A DNA stretch of 64,000 bases from Roseiarcus sp963749715 (GTDB taxonomy: Bacteria > Pseudomonadota > Alphaproteobacteria > Rhizobiales > Beijerinckiaceae). How positions within the stretch are numbered: the first letter of the stretch is position 1; each line of letters begins with the position of its first letter. Position numbers and translations under genes: made by a program. Under the pieces are notes generated by a model. That model worked only from the letters and a program-made list of their open reading frames with translations, made no database searches and had not been told where the DNA came from. Location: assembly GCA_963749715.1 (NCBI GenBank), contig CAVVNR010000008.1, positions 372,001-436,000 of the forward strand, read 5' to 3'. Below are positions 36,210 to 45,095 of this stretch, one piece after another.

Positions 36210-37013
36210 TCAGGCGTCGAACCCCTCGACGCGCATCCCGTCATAGGCCGGCGTCACATGCACGGGCAGGCGGCCGCGCAAGGTCTCGTAATCGAGATCG
36301 GTATGCAAGTTGGTCAGGATGGCGCGGCGCGGACGCATCGTCTCAACCGCCGCCAGGGCGTCGTCGAGACTGAAATGGGATGGGTGCGGACGATAGCGCA
36401 ATGCGTCGATGATCCAAATGTCGAGGCCCTCGAGGAACGGGCGGCTGGCAGCCGGTATGCGCTTGACGTCAGGCGTGTAGGCGAGCGAGCCGAAGCGAAA
36501 GCCGAGCGCGCCGATATCGCCGTGGTCGAGGTCGAACGGCATGGCTTCGATCGCCCCACCGGCGCCCTCAATACGGCACGTCCTGCCCGCAGTGAGGCGC
36601 AGCTCGGTTGCAATCGCAGGATAAGAACTTCCGTCAGGGGTCTGAAACACATAGGAGAACGCCCGGCGAACAATGAGCGAAGTCGGCTCATCCATATGCA
36701 CATCGATGCGGCGGCCCATTTGCTGGTAGAGCGGCCGGAGGTCGTCGATGCCATGCGTGTGGTCGGCATGGGGATGGGTCATCAGGATGCCGTCGATGCG
36801 CTCGGCGCCGGCCTCGATCAGTTGCTCGCGCAAGTCGGGGGAGGTGTCGACGAGGACCGTGGTTGCGCCGCCGCTCCCGGAGCGCTCGACCAGCGCCGAG
36901 CAGCGGCGGCGCCGGTTCTTGGGGTTTGACGGATCGCAGGCGCCCCACCCTTGCCCGACCCGCGGCACTCCTGCGGACGAGCCGCAGCCGAGGATGGTCA
37001 GGCGAAGGCTCAA
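36210..37013 (-). CDS. MBL-fold metallo-hydrolase (PhnP-like)
   Basis: This 267-residue metallo-beta-lactamase-fold protein starts MSLRLTILGCGSSAGVPRVG. The metal site THPHADHTHGIDDLRPL carries HxHxDH, and later ligands are in FDLDHGDIGALGF and LHTDLDYETLRG. GQGWGACDPSNPKNRRRRCS contains the paired cysteines seen in PhnP-type phosphodiesterases. Hydrolysis of a cyclic phosphodiester or a related ester is likely. It is the last gene of the tmk-holB-metG-tatD-MBL chain and overlaps tatD by 4 bases, so translational coupling is expected. The frame is clean. Confidence 0.88.
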   Translation of the reverse strand: MSLRLTILGCGSSAGVPRVGQGWGACDPSNPKNRRRRCSALVERSGSGGATTVLVDTSPDLREQLIEAGAERIDGILMTHPHADHTHGIDDLRPLYQQMGRRIDVHMDEPTSLIVRRAFSYVFQTPDGSSYPAIATELRLTAGRTCRIEGAGGAIEAMPFDLDHGDIGALGFRFGSLAYTPDVKRIPAASRPFLEGLDIWIIDALRYRPHPSHFSLDDALAAVETMRPRRAILTNLHTDLDYETLRGRLPVHVTPAYDGMRVEGFDA

Positions 37014-37807
37014 TGCGACTGTCCGTCGGCCGACCGGAGTTTGGAAAAAACGCTGAGCGTATTGGCGCGCGTCGCCGCCGCAAGCGCCTCGGGCTCAATC
37101 CCGCGCGCCTCGGCGACCGCGATAGCCGTATTGACGACGAAGGCCGGCTCATTGCGGCGGCCGCGACGAGGGGTCGGCGCGAGGTAGGGCGCGTCGGTCT
37201 CGACCAGAATGCGCTCGAGCGGGATGTCCCGCGCGATCGCGCGCAGACCCTCGGACTTCTTGAACGTGACGACGCCCGAAAACGAGATCGAGAGCCCTAG
37301 GCCGAGCGCCGTCTCGGCCAGCTCCCGCGATGAGGTGAAGCAATGGAGCAGAGCGCTGAATCGCCCCTGCCCCATCTCGTCGGTCAGAATTTCGGCGATG
37401 TCGTCGTCAGCGTCGCGCGCGTGAATAACAAGAGGCAGCCCGAGCTCGCGAGCGAGCGCGATCTGCCCGCGAAAGACCCGCTGGGCGACATCGCGGGGGG
37501 CGTGGTCGTAGTGATAATCGAGGCCCGCTTCGCCGATGCCGACGCATTTGGGATGGCCGGCGAATCTGCGCATGGCGGCGAAGTCCGCCGCCCCCTCCGC
37601 CGCCGCCTCGTGCGGATGCGCGCCGACGGTGAAAAAGACATCCTCGTACCGCTCCGCGATTTCGACGACACGCGCCGCCTTCGCGACGTTCGTGCCGATG
37701 GTGATCATCCGCTCGACGCCAACGGCGCGGGCGCGCTCGATCACCGCGTCGAGATCGCCGGCGAAGTCGGGGAAATCGAGATGGCAGTGGCTGTCGATGA
37801 GCGTCAT
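37010..37807 (-). CDS. tatD: TatD-family metal-dependent hydrolase
   Basis: This 265-residue TIM-barrel hydrolase has the opening MTLIDSHCHLDFPDFAGDLD with the HxH metal ligands, CVGIGEAGLDYHYDHAPRDV with the bridging glutamate, LPLVIHARDADDD, FSALLHCFTSS, and the terminal VETDAPYLAPTPRRGRRNEP. TatD proteins are metal-dependent DNases acting on 3' ends, with suggested roles in repair and RNA quality control. It follows metG by 43 bases and overlaps the MBL gene. This order (metG-tatD-MBL) is very common in Alphaproteobacteria. The frame is intact. Confidence 0.92.
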   Translation of the reverse strand: MTLIDSHCHLDFPDFAGDLDAVIERARAVGVERMITIGTNVAKAARVVEIAERYEDVFFTVGAHPHEAAAEGAADFAAMRRFAGHPKCVGIGEAGLDYHYDHAPRDVAQRVFRGQIALARELGLPLVIHARDADDDIAEILTDEMGQGRFSALLHCFTSSRELAETALGLGLSISFSGVVTFKKSEGLRAIARDIPLERILVETDAPYLAPTPRRGRRNEPAFVVNTAIAVAEARGIEPEALAAATRANTLSVFSKLRSADGQSH

Positions 37808-37850
37808 GCCCTTCCCCGGCCTAGCTGGGAAAGGAGGGACGCGAGGCCCC

Positions 37851-39425
37851 TCACGTCGCGGCCTCCTCTTCGACGTAGCGGGGAAAGATCGGCGCCGGGG
37901 CTGGCAGCGCCCTGCCCGGCTCGAGTCGATGCGGCGCGTCGAGACGGCCGGCGGCCGCGCCGGCTTCGACCTCCGCGAACGCGCGCGCCTTCGGCGCGAC
38001 GCCCAGGAGGTCGAGGAGCAAGTCCATACTGCCGGGCATGATCGGCAGGAGCAGGATCGCGGCGATCCGCAAAGTCTCCGTCGTCACGTACAGCACGAGC
38101 CTCATGCGCGCCGGATCGCTCCTGGCGAGCCGCCACGGCTCGGCGTTGGCGAAGTAGCGGTTGGCCTCGGATACGGCGTCGAAGACCGCTCCGACATAGA
38201 GATGGAGCGCGAACTTCTGCATGTGGCGGCGCGCTTGCCCGATGAGCGCGTCGGCGCGCGCCAACATCGCGAGGTCGTCTTCGGCCGGCGTGGCCCCGCG
38301 CCAGTCGGGCGTGCGACCGGCGCAACTCCTGGCGATCATCGTGAGCGAGCGTTGGGCCAGATTGCCGATGTCGTTGGCGAGATCGGCGTTCATGCGGGCG
38401 ACGATCGCCTCGTGCGAATAGCTGCCGTCCTGGCCGAACGGGACCTCGCGGAGGAAGAAATAGCGCACGGGATCGAGGCCATAGGCGGCGACCAGGCTCG
38501 CCGGGCTGACGACGTTGCCGACCGACTTCGACATCTTCTCGCCGCGGTTAAAGAGAAATCCGTGCACGACCACCTGGCGCGGAAGCGGCAAGCCTGCGGA
38601 CATCAGGAACGCCGGCCAGTAGATCGCATGGAAGCGGGTGATGTCCTTGCCGATCACGTGTACGTCCGCCGGCCAGAACTTGGCCCGCGGGCCGTCGTCG
38701 GGGAAGCCGGTCGCGGTGATGTAGTTGGTCAGCGCGTCGACCCAGACATACATCACATGCTTCGGGTCGCCCGGCACCGGCACGCCCCAGTCGAACGTGG
38801 CCCGGCTGATCGAGAGATCGGCGAGCCCTCGCTTCACGAAGGCGACGATCTCGTTGCGATAGGACTCGGGCGTGATGAATTCGGGATGCGCTTCGTAATG
38901 CGAGAGCAACCTCCCCGCGTAGGCCGACAGCTTGAAGAAGTAGCTCTCTTCCTCGACCCATTCGACCGGCGCGCCGCTGGGCGCGAGCCGCGACCCGTCT
39001 GGGCCCTCGGTCAGCTCGGCGTCGTCGAAATAGGCTTCGTCTCGCACCGAATACCAGCCCGAATATTTCGACAGATAGATATCGCCGTTGGCGGCCATGC
39101 GCTCCCAGATCGCCTGAGACGCGCGATCATTTCGCGGCTGGGTGGTGCGCACGATGTCGTCGGCCCGCGCGTTGAGGAGTTCGCCCATCGCCGCGAACTC
39201 TTTGGCGACGCCGTCGACGAACGCCTGCGGCGTCACGCCTGCGCGCTTCGCCGCCTGCTGGACTTTGAGGCCGTGCTCGTCGAGGCCAGTGACGAAGAGG
39301 GTCTCGCGCCCGTCCAGGCGCATGAACCGCTGGATCGCGTCTGTGGCGACGCGCTCGTAAGCGTGACCGATGTGCGGCGCGCCGTTGGCGTAAGGGATCG
39401 CCGTGGTGATGTAGAAGCGGCTCAT
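37851..39425 (-). CDS. metG: Methionyl-tRNA synthetase
   Basis: This 524-residue class I synthetase charges tRNA-Met. The HIGH-type motif is in YANGAPHIGHAYERVATDAI, and KMSKS is in NRGEKMSKSVGNVVSPASL. The catalytic core also shows FVTGLDEHGLKVQQAAKRAG, and the anticodon domain includes ANRYFANAEPWRLARSDPAR. The length and absence of a C-terminal dimerisation domain match the alphaproteobacterial type. It lies between holB and tatD in the same orientation, 46 bases after holB. The long antisense frame across it is a shadow. No frame break. Confidence 0.95.
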   Translation of the reverse strand: MSRFYITTAIPYANGAPHIGHAYERVATDAIQRFMRLDGRETLFVTGLDEHGLKVQQAAKRAGVTPQAFVDGVAKEFAAMGELLNARADDIVRTTQPRNDRASQAIWERMAANGDIYLSKYSGWYSVRDEAYFDDAELTEGPDGSRLAPSGAPVEWVEEESYFFKLSAYAGRLLSHYEAHPEFITPESYRNEIVAFVKRGLADLSISRATFDWGVPVPGDPKHVMYVWVDALTNYITATGFPDDGPRAKFWPADVHVIGKDITRFHAIYWPAFLMSAGLPLPRQVVVHGFLFNRGEKMSKSVGNVVSPASLVAAYGLDPVRYFFLREVPFGQDGSYSHEAIVARMNADLANDIGNLAQRSLTMIARSCAGRTPDWRGATPAEDDLAMLARADALIGQARRHMQKFALHLYVGAVFDAVSEANRYFANAEPWRLARSDPARMRLVLYVTTETLRIAAILLLPIMPGSMDLLLDLLGVAPKARAFAEVEAGAAAGRLDAPHRLEPGRALPAPAPIFPRYVEEEAAT

Positions 39426-39470
39426 GCGCGCCGTCCTAGAGCATTTTGCCGGCGATGAAAATCGAAGCTT

Positions 39471-40538
39471 TCAGCGCCGCGAAGCGGTCGCGCCGATCTC
39501 AGCGACGAGCGCCAGAATATGTAGCTTCCGGTCGAGATTGAGGGCTTCCGTTTCACGCTCGGCCGCGCGGATCCGATCCCAAAGCCCAGCGATCTCTTCG
39601 ATCCGGGATGGCGGGGCGTGATCGCGCGCGTATGCCGCCAGCCAATCGTAGAGCTCGCGATGGAACGCCCGGTAAGCCTCGTCTCCCGCCCGCCCGCCGA
39701 TCGCGTCGGCGAGCCTGGTTAGGGCGCGGGAGTTCGGGCGCGGCAAGCCGGCGACGATCGAATCGATCAGCGCGCCTGCGGCGTCGGATTCCGGCGTGAG
39801 GCGCATGAGCGCCTCGCGAACCGATCCGTTCGCGCGTTTCGCGGCGGCGGCGACCTTGTCCGGGGCGACTTCGCTCCAGGGCGGGCCGAGGCTCACCAGC
39901 GCGTCGACGATCTCATCCTCGGCCAGCGGCTCGAGCCGCAAGCGGCGGCAACGCGAGCGAATGGTGGGCAGGACCTGTCCAGGCCGATGCGAGACGATGA
40001 GGATCAGCGACCGTTGCGGCGGCTCCTCAACCATCTTCAGTAACGCATTGGCGCTATTGCGATTGAGGTCCTCGGCGGAATCGACGATGGCGATCCGCCA
40101 GCCGCCGAAGGCGGCGGACAGTTGAAAGACCTGCAAACCGAGTCGCACCGCCTCGACCGAGATTTCGCTGGCGAGCTTTTTCGTGCCAGCCTGCCACTCG
40201 CGCCGAATGAGGGCGAAATCGGGATGGGCGAGCTGGGCGAGGAGACGCGCCGCGGGATGGGCAGGATCGACATGGAGGTCGCGCGCCTCGCGGGCCGTCT
40301 TCGCGGCCGGATCGGGGTTGGCGAGCACGAAGCGGGTGAACCGCCAAGCGAGCGTCGCCTTGCCTATCCCCTCCCGGCCGCCGATCAGCCAGGCGTGGGC
40401 AAGGCGACCCTCGCGATAGGCGGAGAGCAGCTCCGCCTCGGCGCCTCTATGGCCGATCAGCATCGCCGCCAGGCGCGGATGGGGCGCGCCGGGCAAGGCG
40501 TCGGCTTCGGGAAGCTCGTCGCTCTCGGACTTCTTCAC
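39471..40538 (-). CDS. holB: DNA polymerase III subunit delta'
   Basis: This roughly 355-residue clamp-loader subunit starts at GTG 40538 (VKKSESDELPEADALPGAPH). The start overlaps the tmk stop by GTGA, which decides it over the longer upstream frame. The P-loop-like segment is WLIGGREGIGKATLAWRFTR, and the sensor region includes GGWRIAIVDSAEDLNRNSAN, ALLKMVEEPPQRSLILIVSH and LPTIRSRCRRLRLEPL, the classic delta' motifs including SRC. It helps load the sliding clamp. It is part of the tmk-holB-metG unit. Confidence 0.92.
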   Translation of the reverse strand: MKKSESDELPEADALPGAPHPRLAAMLIGHRGAEAELLSAYREGRLAHAWLIGGREGIGKATLAWRFTRFVLANPDPAAKTAREARDLHVDPAHPAARLLAQLAHPDFALIRREWQAGTKKLASEISVEAVRLGLQVFQLSAAFGGWRIAIVDSAEDLNRNSANALLKMVEEPPQRSLILIVSHRPGQVLPTIRSRCRRLRLEPLAEDEIVDALVSLGPPWSEVAPDKVAAAAKRANGSVREALMRLTPESDAAGALIDSIVAGLPRPNSRALTRLADAIGGRAGDEAYRAFHRELYDWLAAYARDHAPPSRIEEIAGLWDRIRAAERETEALNLDRKLHILALVAEIGATASRR

Positions 40539-41209
40539 GCGCGGCGAGCCTTGAGCGCGCCCGCGGGGTCCAGTCGGGTCTCTACCGCGGACCAGATCGA
40601 GGCGGCGACCTCGTCTTCGCTTCCGCCGGCGTCGATGACGGCGCAACGCGAAGACTCGGCGGCCGCGATATCTAGGAACGCGCGGCGAAGGGTTCGATGA
40701 AAGGAGAGGCCCTGTGATTCGAACCGGTCGGCGCGTCCCCTGCCCTCCCTTCGCTTTACCGCCCGTTCGAGGCCGACTTCAGGCTTAAGGTCGAGGATCA
40801 GCGTCAGGTCAGGCTCGTTCGCGCCGACGGTCAGGCGCTCGAGGCCGGCGATGAAGTCCGGCGGCAGATTGCCGGCCGCACCCTGATAGGCCCGGGTCGA
40901 ATTGGCGAACCGGTCGGAAACGACCCAGGCGCCGCGCTCGAGCGCCGGCAGGATTGTCCTGTCGAGATGGTCGACGCGGGCCGCGGCGAACAGAAGCGCC
41001 TGCGCGGCGGGACCCAATTCGCCTGCAAAGCCTGTCAGAATCGCCTCGCGCAACGCCTCCGCGCCCGGCGAGCCGCCGGGCTCGCGGGTGCGAACCACGT
41101 CGAGCCCGAGCGCCGCGAGGCGCTGTTCGAGCCGTTTCGCCTGAACCGACTTTCCCGCGCCGTCGCCGCCCTCAAGGGTGATGAACCGGCCGTTCTCCCG
41201 CCCGGTCAT
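40535..41209 (-). CDS. tmk: Thymidylate kinase
   Basis: This 224-residue kinase makes dTDP from dTMP. The start MTGRENGRFITLEGGDGAGK at 41209 places the P-loop (EGGDGAGKS) near residue 13. The DR(E)P-type motif is TREPGGSPGAEALREAIL, followed by WVVSDRFANSTRAYQG and the lid RREGRGRADRFESQG. A longer upstream frame to 41257 adds nonconserved residues. It heads the tmk-holB-metG-tatD-MBL unit, and its upstream region contains the second CTCCCTGTT array (41262-41335). In related genomes a D-alanyl-D-alanine carboxypeptidase gene often sits between rlpA and tmk; it is missing here. Confidence 0.94.
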   Translation of the reverse strand: MTGRENGRFITLEGGDGAGKSVQAKRLEQRLAALGLDVVRTREPGGSPGAEALREAILTGFAGELGPAAQALLFAAARVDHLDRTILPALERGAWVVSDRFANSTRAYQGAAGNLPPDFIAGLERLTVGANEPDLTLILDLKPEVGLERAVKRREGRGRADRFESQGLSFHRTLRRAFLDIAAAESSRCAVIDAGGSEDEVAASIWSAVETRLDPAGALKARRA

Positions 41210-41261
41210 CGGCGCGCGTTCTGCTGCGGCGTCATCTTCTCCGCACCTTCGATCCAAAACC

Positions 41262-41335
41262 TTCCCTGTTATCGCGCAAAACTCTCCCTGCTATGGCGCA
41301 AAATTCTCCCTGTTAACGCGAAAAAGCTCCCTGTT
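41262..41335 (+). repeat. Four-unit CTCCCTGTT array, copy B
   Basis: Units begin at 41262 (TTCCCTGTT), 41284 (CTCCCTGCT), 41306 and 41327, spaced 22, 22 and 21 bases. Linkers read ATCGCGCAAAA, ATGGCGCAAAA and AACGCGAAAAA. The final unit continues CGCG as in copy A (21984-22056). It fills the short gap between tmk and rlpA, upstream of the tmk start. Same strand as copy A. Confidence 0.8.
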
Positions 41336-41390
41336 CGCGTCCTGGCGCAACGTCTTGTTCCGGCGCGCGTTTTTACCCGCGCCTGCGCTG

Positions 41391-42522
41391 TCAGTCCGCG
41401 GTCAGCGTGGACTTTACCGCTTTCAGCCGGTCAAACGCGCCGGCAGGCGGCCGCTCGGGCGGAAGTCGAGCGGAGAAGTAGAGCGCCTTTTCGGCGCTCG
41501 CCTGAAGATCGGGCCGGCGCGGCGGCAGGACGACACGCTCGGTTGGCGAAGCGGCGGCGGCCGCCACTACCAGTGTGCTGCGATTGACGCCGAGATCGAA
41601 TGGACGCGACGGCGGCAAAGGAACGTCGCCGTGCGGCTGCCGCATCAAAACCGAGGCGGGTTCTGGCTCTGCCGCAGGCTCGACCGCGGGCGTCTCGGCG
41701 ACCGCCGCCACCCGGACCGGTTCGGGCTCGGGCGGCGGCGGGGCTGGCCGGCTCGCAGCTTCGACGGGTTCCGGCGCAGGCGGGGGCGCCTGCGAGGCGC
41801 CGCGGCCGGAAAAGAACGAGAAGATCGTCTGGGTCTCCGCCGCCGCCACCATCACCGGAGCCGGATAGCCGATCATATTGGCCGGCGATCCGTCGGTGCG
41901 CAGGCTCGCCAGCAAATACGAATCGTCCGAGCCTTCCATCGGCGCGCGCCCGACATACTCGACCTTGACCTTGGCGGTGCCGGCGCCCTTGAAATCCAGA
42001 ACTTCGGCGACCCGCGACGAAACGTCCATCACCCGCCCGCCGTGATAAGGACCCCGATCGTTGACGCGCACCATGACGGAATAGCCGTTGCTGAGATTGG
42101 TCACGCGCGCATAGCTCGGCAGCGGCATGGTCGGGTGGGCGGCCGAGAGCGAGGCCATGTCGTAGACCTCGCCGTTGGCGGTGCGGCGGCCATGGAAAGC
42201 CGCGCCGTACCACGAGGCCATCCCGACCGCCGAATATGACGGATCCTCCGATGGGTAATACCGGTGACCGGCGACGCTGTAAGGATGGCCCACCAGATAT
42301 TGCCCGCCGCCGTGGGGAACCGGCTGGCCGTCGGCGACCACCTTCGGGCTGGCGTGGCCGTATTTGGCTTGGGAGAAGTGCTCGTGGCCATGAGAATACG
42401 AAGCTTGCGGGACCGGGGCGGCGCAGCCCGCAAGCGCGACGGCGGTCACGCCAAGGCCCACGGCGGCTCGCCATCTCCGTTTGCCCGCATCGACGCGCGG
42501 TTCAAAGCCCGGAACGCTCATG
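41391..42522 (-). CDS. rlpA: RlpA-like septal ring lytic transglycosylase
   Basis: From ATG 42522 the protein begins MSVPGFEPRVDAGKRRWRAA with a lipobox-like VALAGCAAP, so a lipoprotein of about 377 residues is expected. The double-psi beta-barrel carries GMASWYGAAFHGRRTANGEV, TMPLPSYARVTNLSNGYSVM and RVNDRGPYHGGRVMDVSSRV, where the acidic and histidine residues match RlpA. RlpA cleaves naked glycan strands lacking stem peptides. A Pro/Glu-rich linker follows, and the end has no clear SPOR domain. It is upstream of tmk on the same strand with the repeat array between them. The frame is clean. Confidence 0.88.
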
Positions 42523-42899
42523 ACGCTTACTCTGTTGCGGACAGGAGCGGGTTTCGAGTTTCGAACGCCGGCGCCCACCGCGGCGACAAGATATTTCCGA
42601 ACCCTCAAGCCTGCCGCCCACTATTGACCCTGCTTCGTTTCGAATTCGCTAATGAATTCCGGCGTCCGCGAGTTCGCCGACCGTTCGCATACACGTGTGG
42701 CGTCGGTCATGATTTGCTATCGAGAGACGCCCGCCGCCCCGCCGGATTGCAGACTCGAGCAGTGACGCCCAATCGCGGCGAGAACGTGGCCAACCCGCGA
42801 CGCTGAAACCCGACCCGGTCCGGCCCATTCTCAGCGGCGTCACACGGACGGCGCATTCTCGCGCGGGAGCGTCGGTCCCCGCGTCGAACGCCTCAGATC

Positions 42900-43024
42900 G
42901 AGAGGCGCAAATTTGAAATTAGACTGTTACGGCCCCGCGATTGCGGGCGGCCTGACCTGAACCGGCAATGACCGCAAAGGCTGGGCGGCCCGAACGCGGC
43001 AGCACTCGGACCGCCCAGTTTTTT
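42900..43024 (+). ncRNA. Candidate small RNA ending in an intrinsic terminator
   Basis: The segment contains two GC hairpins (CCCCGCGATTGCGGG at about 42934-42948, and the terminator) and no coding frame. It ends in a strong rho-independent terminator with no plus-strand gene upstream that would need one. That combination suggests a standalone transcript of about 100 nt. The 5' end is a guess; I do not recognise the family. Confidence 0.35.
42981..43024 (+). terminator. Rho-independent terminator
   Basis: CTGGGCGG (42981-42988) pairs with CCGCCCAG (43011-43018), followed directly by six T (43019-43024). The loop holds a second short pairing (CCGAACGC...). The orientation serves the plus strand. 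Confidence 0.65.
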
Positions 43025-43413
43025 GGAAGCGACAGTTTCGCCAGATGAACTTGCTGCAAGCCCTCCCGGCCGGTGCTAATCGCGTCGCCTCCATAAGCGC
43101 CGCGTCACTCAGCGGGTCGAAGGGGGTTCTCGACCCGAAGGCCCAGGTTCATGCCCGTCGCGGCGTCACGCTTTAATCACAATCTGCGACAAACGTCCAC
43201 AAAAATATAGCATTGCCGATGTCACCAAATCTTCATCCACAGGAAAGACTTTGGCGCTCCGCCCCCGTTGAATTGTGCGCTTGTCGCCGGGCGGGGCGCA
43301 GTCTCTTTAGCACGGGATGTCTTCGTTGTTGACGCTGTTCGCGTATGTTCTTCGAATCACAGCGTGTTCTGAACAAATGCTGCGTCGCCGCATTTCTATT
43401 TGTCGCCGTCAGC

Positions 43414-43567
43414 ATGAGGTCGATCATGAATAGAATTGCCTGGGGTCGCGCTCGGATGTCTCGCCCTGGGCGCCTGCGCCAGCCCGACGCAGACCGTCGG
43501 CACGGCAGGCCGCGTCGTGGCGGGTGCTGCGGTCGGCGGCCCGGTCGGTCTTGCTATAATACCGTAA
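43414..43567 (+). pseudogene. Small lipoprotein with glycine-zipper-like segment, frameshifted
   Basis: A start at 43414 or 43426 (MNRIAW) slips one frame in TGGGGTCGCG and then reads VALGCLALGACASPTQTVGT, with the lipobox LALGAC. AGRVVAGAAVGGPVGLAIIP and a TAA at 43565-43567 follow. Removing one G gives a protein of about 50 residues resembling short entericidin-like or glycine-zipper lipoproteins of the envelope. The Gly-rich stretch GAAVGGPVG fits. It could also be the 5' remnant of a longer glycine-zipper protein. Confidence 0.45.
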
Positions 43568-43644
43568 GCGGCGGTCGCCGCTGGGGACGCAGACAGCGAT
43601 CTTGAAGCGCGCACGTGTATCGCCCCACTGGAGGCGAATTGGAT

Positions 43645-44031
43645 TCAGCGCTCCTCGTCGCCGTATAGGCGCCGTTTGAGGACAGGGCGACCATCAAAAT
43701 CGGCGAGGACAGGAAGGCCCCCATCGGCCCCCCAAAGCCAGGTCCAGAACGCCAGCGACAGCAGGACCGCGAGGGCGTTGAGCTCGAGGTGGCGCCCGAT
43801 GATGGTTGGGGTCACGAACTGCCCCTCGGCGATAATCAGCAAGGCGAATCCCGCCGCCGGAAGCAGGCCCAAAGCGAAGGTGGGCGCGGTGACGATCCCA
43901 ACCAGGAGAAGAACCACGAAGCTCACGATCGGCCCGATGATCGGGACAAAGTTTAACGCCGCCGCCAAGGCGCCGAATCCGTCGCGTTGGGCGTTCCGGT
44001 CAGGCCGGCTCGCGGAACCGATTCCGTTCAA
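43645..44031 (-). pseudogene. AI-2E family transporter, C-terminal fragment
   Basis: The minus-strand frame contains the last membrane segments of an AI-2E/PerM-type permease: ALNFVPIIGPIVSFVVLLLV, LLPAAGFALLIIAEGQFVTP, and NALAVLLSLAFWTWLWG, with the family hallmark FVPIIGP and a GxxVTPxxxG-like loop. The N-terminal two thirds are absent; the sequence before about 43980 is unrelated. The complete paralogue at 50524-51567 shows the same motifs (LNYIPFIGPFVATLF, SYIEPRVSGAML). The fragment ends GRPVLKRRLYGDEER at 43645. It sits just before the ku-ligD block and is probably a deletion remnant. Confidence 0.75.
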
Positions 44032-44207
44032 GCCCCTATCCTAACGGCGCGATGCAACCGCGTCGAGTTCGAGCGACGGCCGGGAAAGCAGCAGAGCTGC
44101 GGGCGAAAGGTTCCCGCGTCGCCGGCGACGGCATGGTCGCGGACCCAGGAGCAAAGTTTGACCGTCCGGCGTTCAAGGGGTTTAATTATTGACGGCTCGA
44201 GCCGCTC

Positions 44208-45092
44208 TTGGAATCTCGTGAGGTCGAATTGCCGTCGAGAGCAAGCTGGAAGGGCTTCCTGAAAATCGCGGAGGTGATGTGCCCGATCGCTCTCTACGCC
44301 GCCGCCTCGACGACCGAGCGCATCGCGTTGCATACGATCGATCGGCGGACCGGCCATCGGATTCGTCGCCAGTTTGTCGACGCCGAGACGGGCGACACTG
44401 TCGAACGGGACGATCAAGTCAAGGGATACGAAGTCGGGAAGGATGAGTACGTTTCGGTCGAGCCCGACGAAATCGCCGCGATCATTCCGCACGGCGACAA
44501 GACGCTGTCGGTCTCCGCCTTCATTGACCTTGCGGACGTCGACGACCTCTATTTCGACAAGCCCTATTACCTCGCGCCCTCGGACCACGGCGCCGACGAG
44601 ACATTCGCGCTCTTTCGCGAGGGCATGCGCGCGGCCGGGACCGCGGCGGTCGCCCGAGCGGTGCTGTTTCGGCGCGCTCGATCGCTGCTCATTCGCCCCT
44701 ATGACGGGGGTCTCGCCGCCACGACGCTGAACTTCGACTACGAGGTGCGCTCGGCGGGGCAAGTCTTCTCGGCCGTCCCGGCGAAACAGATCGGCGCCGA
44801 GATGCTCGATCTCGCCGTCCACATTATTAGGACCAAAGAGGGAGGATTCGATCCGCGTGCGGTCCACGATCGCTACGAAGGCGCGCTGACCGAACTCGTC
44901 GAGCTAAAGCTCGCGGGCAAGCCGATCCGGAAGATGCCCGCGCCGCAGCGCGAAGCGACCATCGACCTCATGCAGGCGCTGCGGGACAGCGCTGGGAGTC
45001 GCCCGAGCGGCGAATCGCCAGCAAAAAGCGGGTCCGGCCGGCCCCGCGAGACAAAGGCGAAGGCCGCCGAAACGCGACGCAAGGCGGGCTAA
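44208..45092 (+). CDS. ku: Ku protein (NHEJ), copy 1
   Basis: This roughly 290-residue bacterial Ku has the beta-barrel core ASWKGFLKIAEVMCPIALYA, LHTIDRRTGHRIRRQFVDAE, VERDDQVKGYEVGKDEYVSV, and the C-terminal GGFDPRAVHDRYEGALTELV. A basic tail (GRPRETKAKAAETRRKAG) is typical for DNA and LigD contacts. Ku binds double-strand ends and recruits LigD. The first codon is TTG 44208 or a later in-frame codon. It ends 3 bases before ligD, so the two are surely cotranscribed. A second, clearly diverged Ku lies on the far side of ligD on the opposite strand. Confidence 0.93.
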   Translation: MESREVELPSRASWKGFLKIAEVMCPIALYAAASTTERIALHTIDRRTGHRIRRQFVDAETGDTVERDDQVKGYEVGKDEYVSVEPDEIAAIIPHGDKTLSVSAFIDLADVDDLYFDKPYYLAPSDHGADETFALFREGMRAAGTAAVARAVLFRRARSLLIRPYDGGLAATTLNFDYEVRSAGQVFSAVPAKQIGAEMLDLAVHIIRTKEGGFDPRAVHDRYEGALTELVELKLAGKPIRKMPAPQREATIDLMQALRDSAGSRPSGESPAKSGSGRPRETKAKAAETRRKAG

Positions 45093-45095
45093 CGG

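Larger units (their letters stand above)
42523..43413. other. About 890 bases without a protein gene
   Basis: No frame here looks coding. The main signal is a stem-loop with a T-run at 42981-43024 (listed separately), with GC-rich hairpin-forming sequence just before it. The region upstream of rlpA (42530-42700) should hold its promoter. An AT-rich patch lies at 43165-43245 (CACAAAAATATAGCATTGCC). Confidence 0.45.

Noticed and set aside
37536..39458. 640-codon plus-strand frame
   Set aside because: Antisense shadow of metG and tatD, which have full catalytic motifs on the minus strand.
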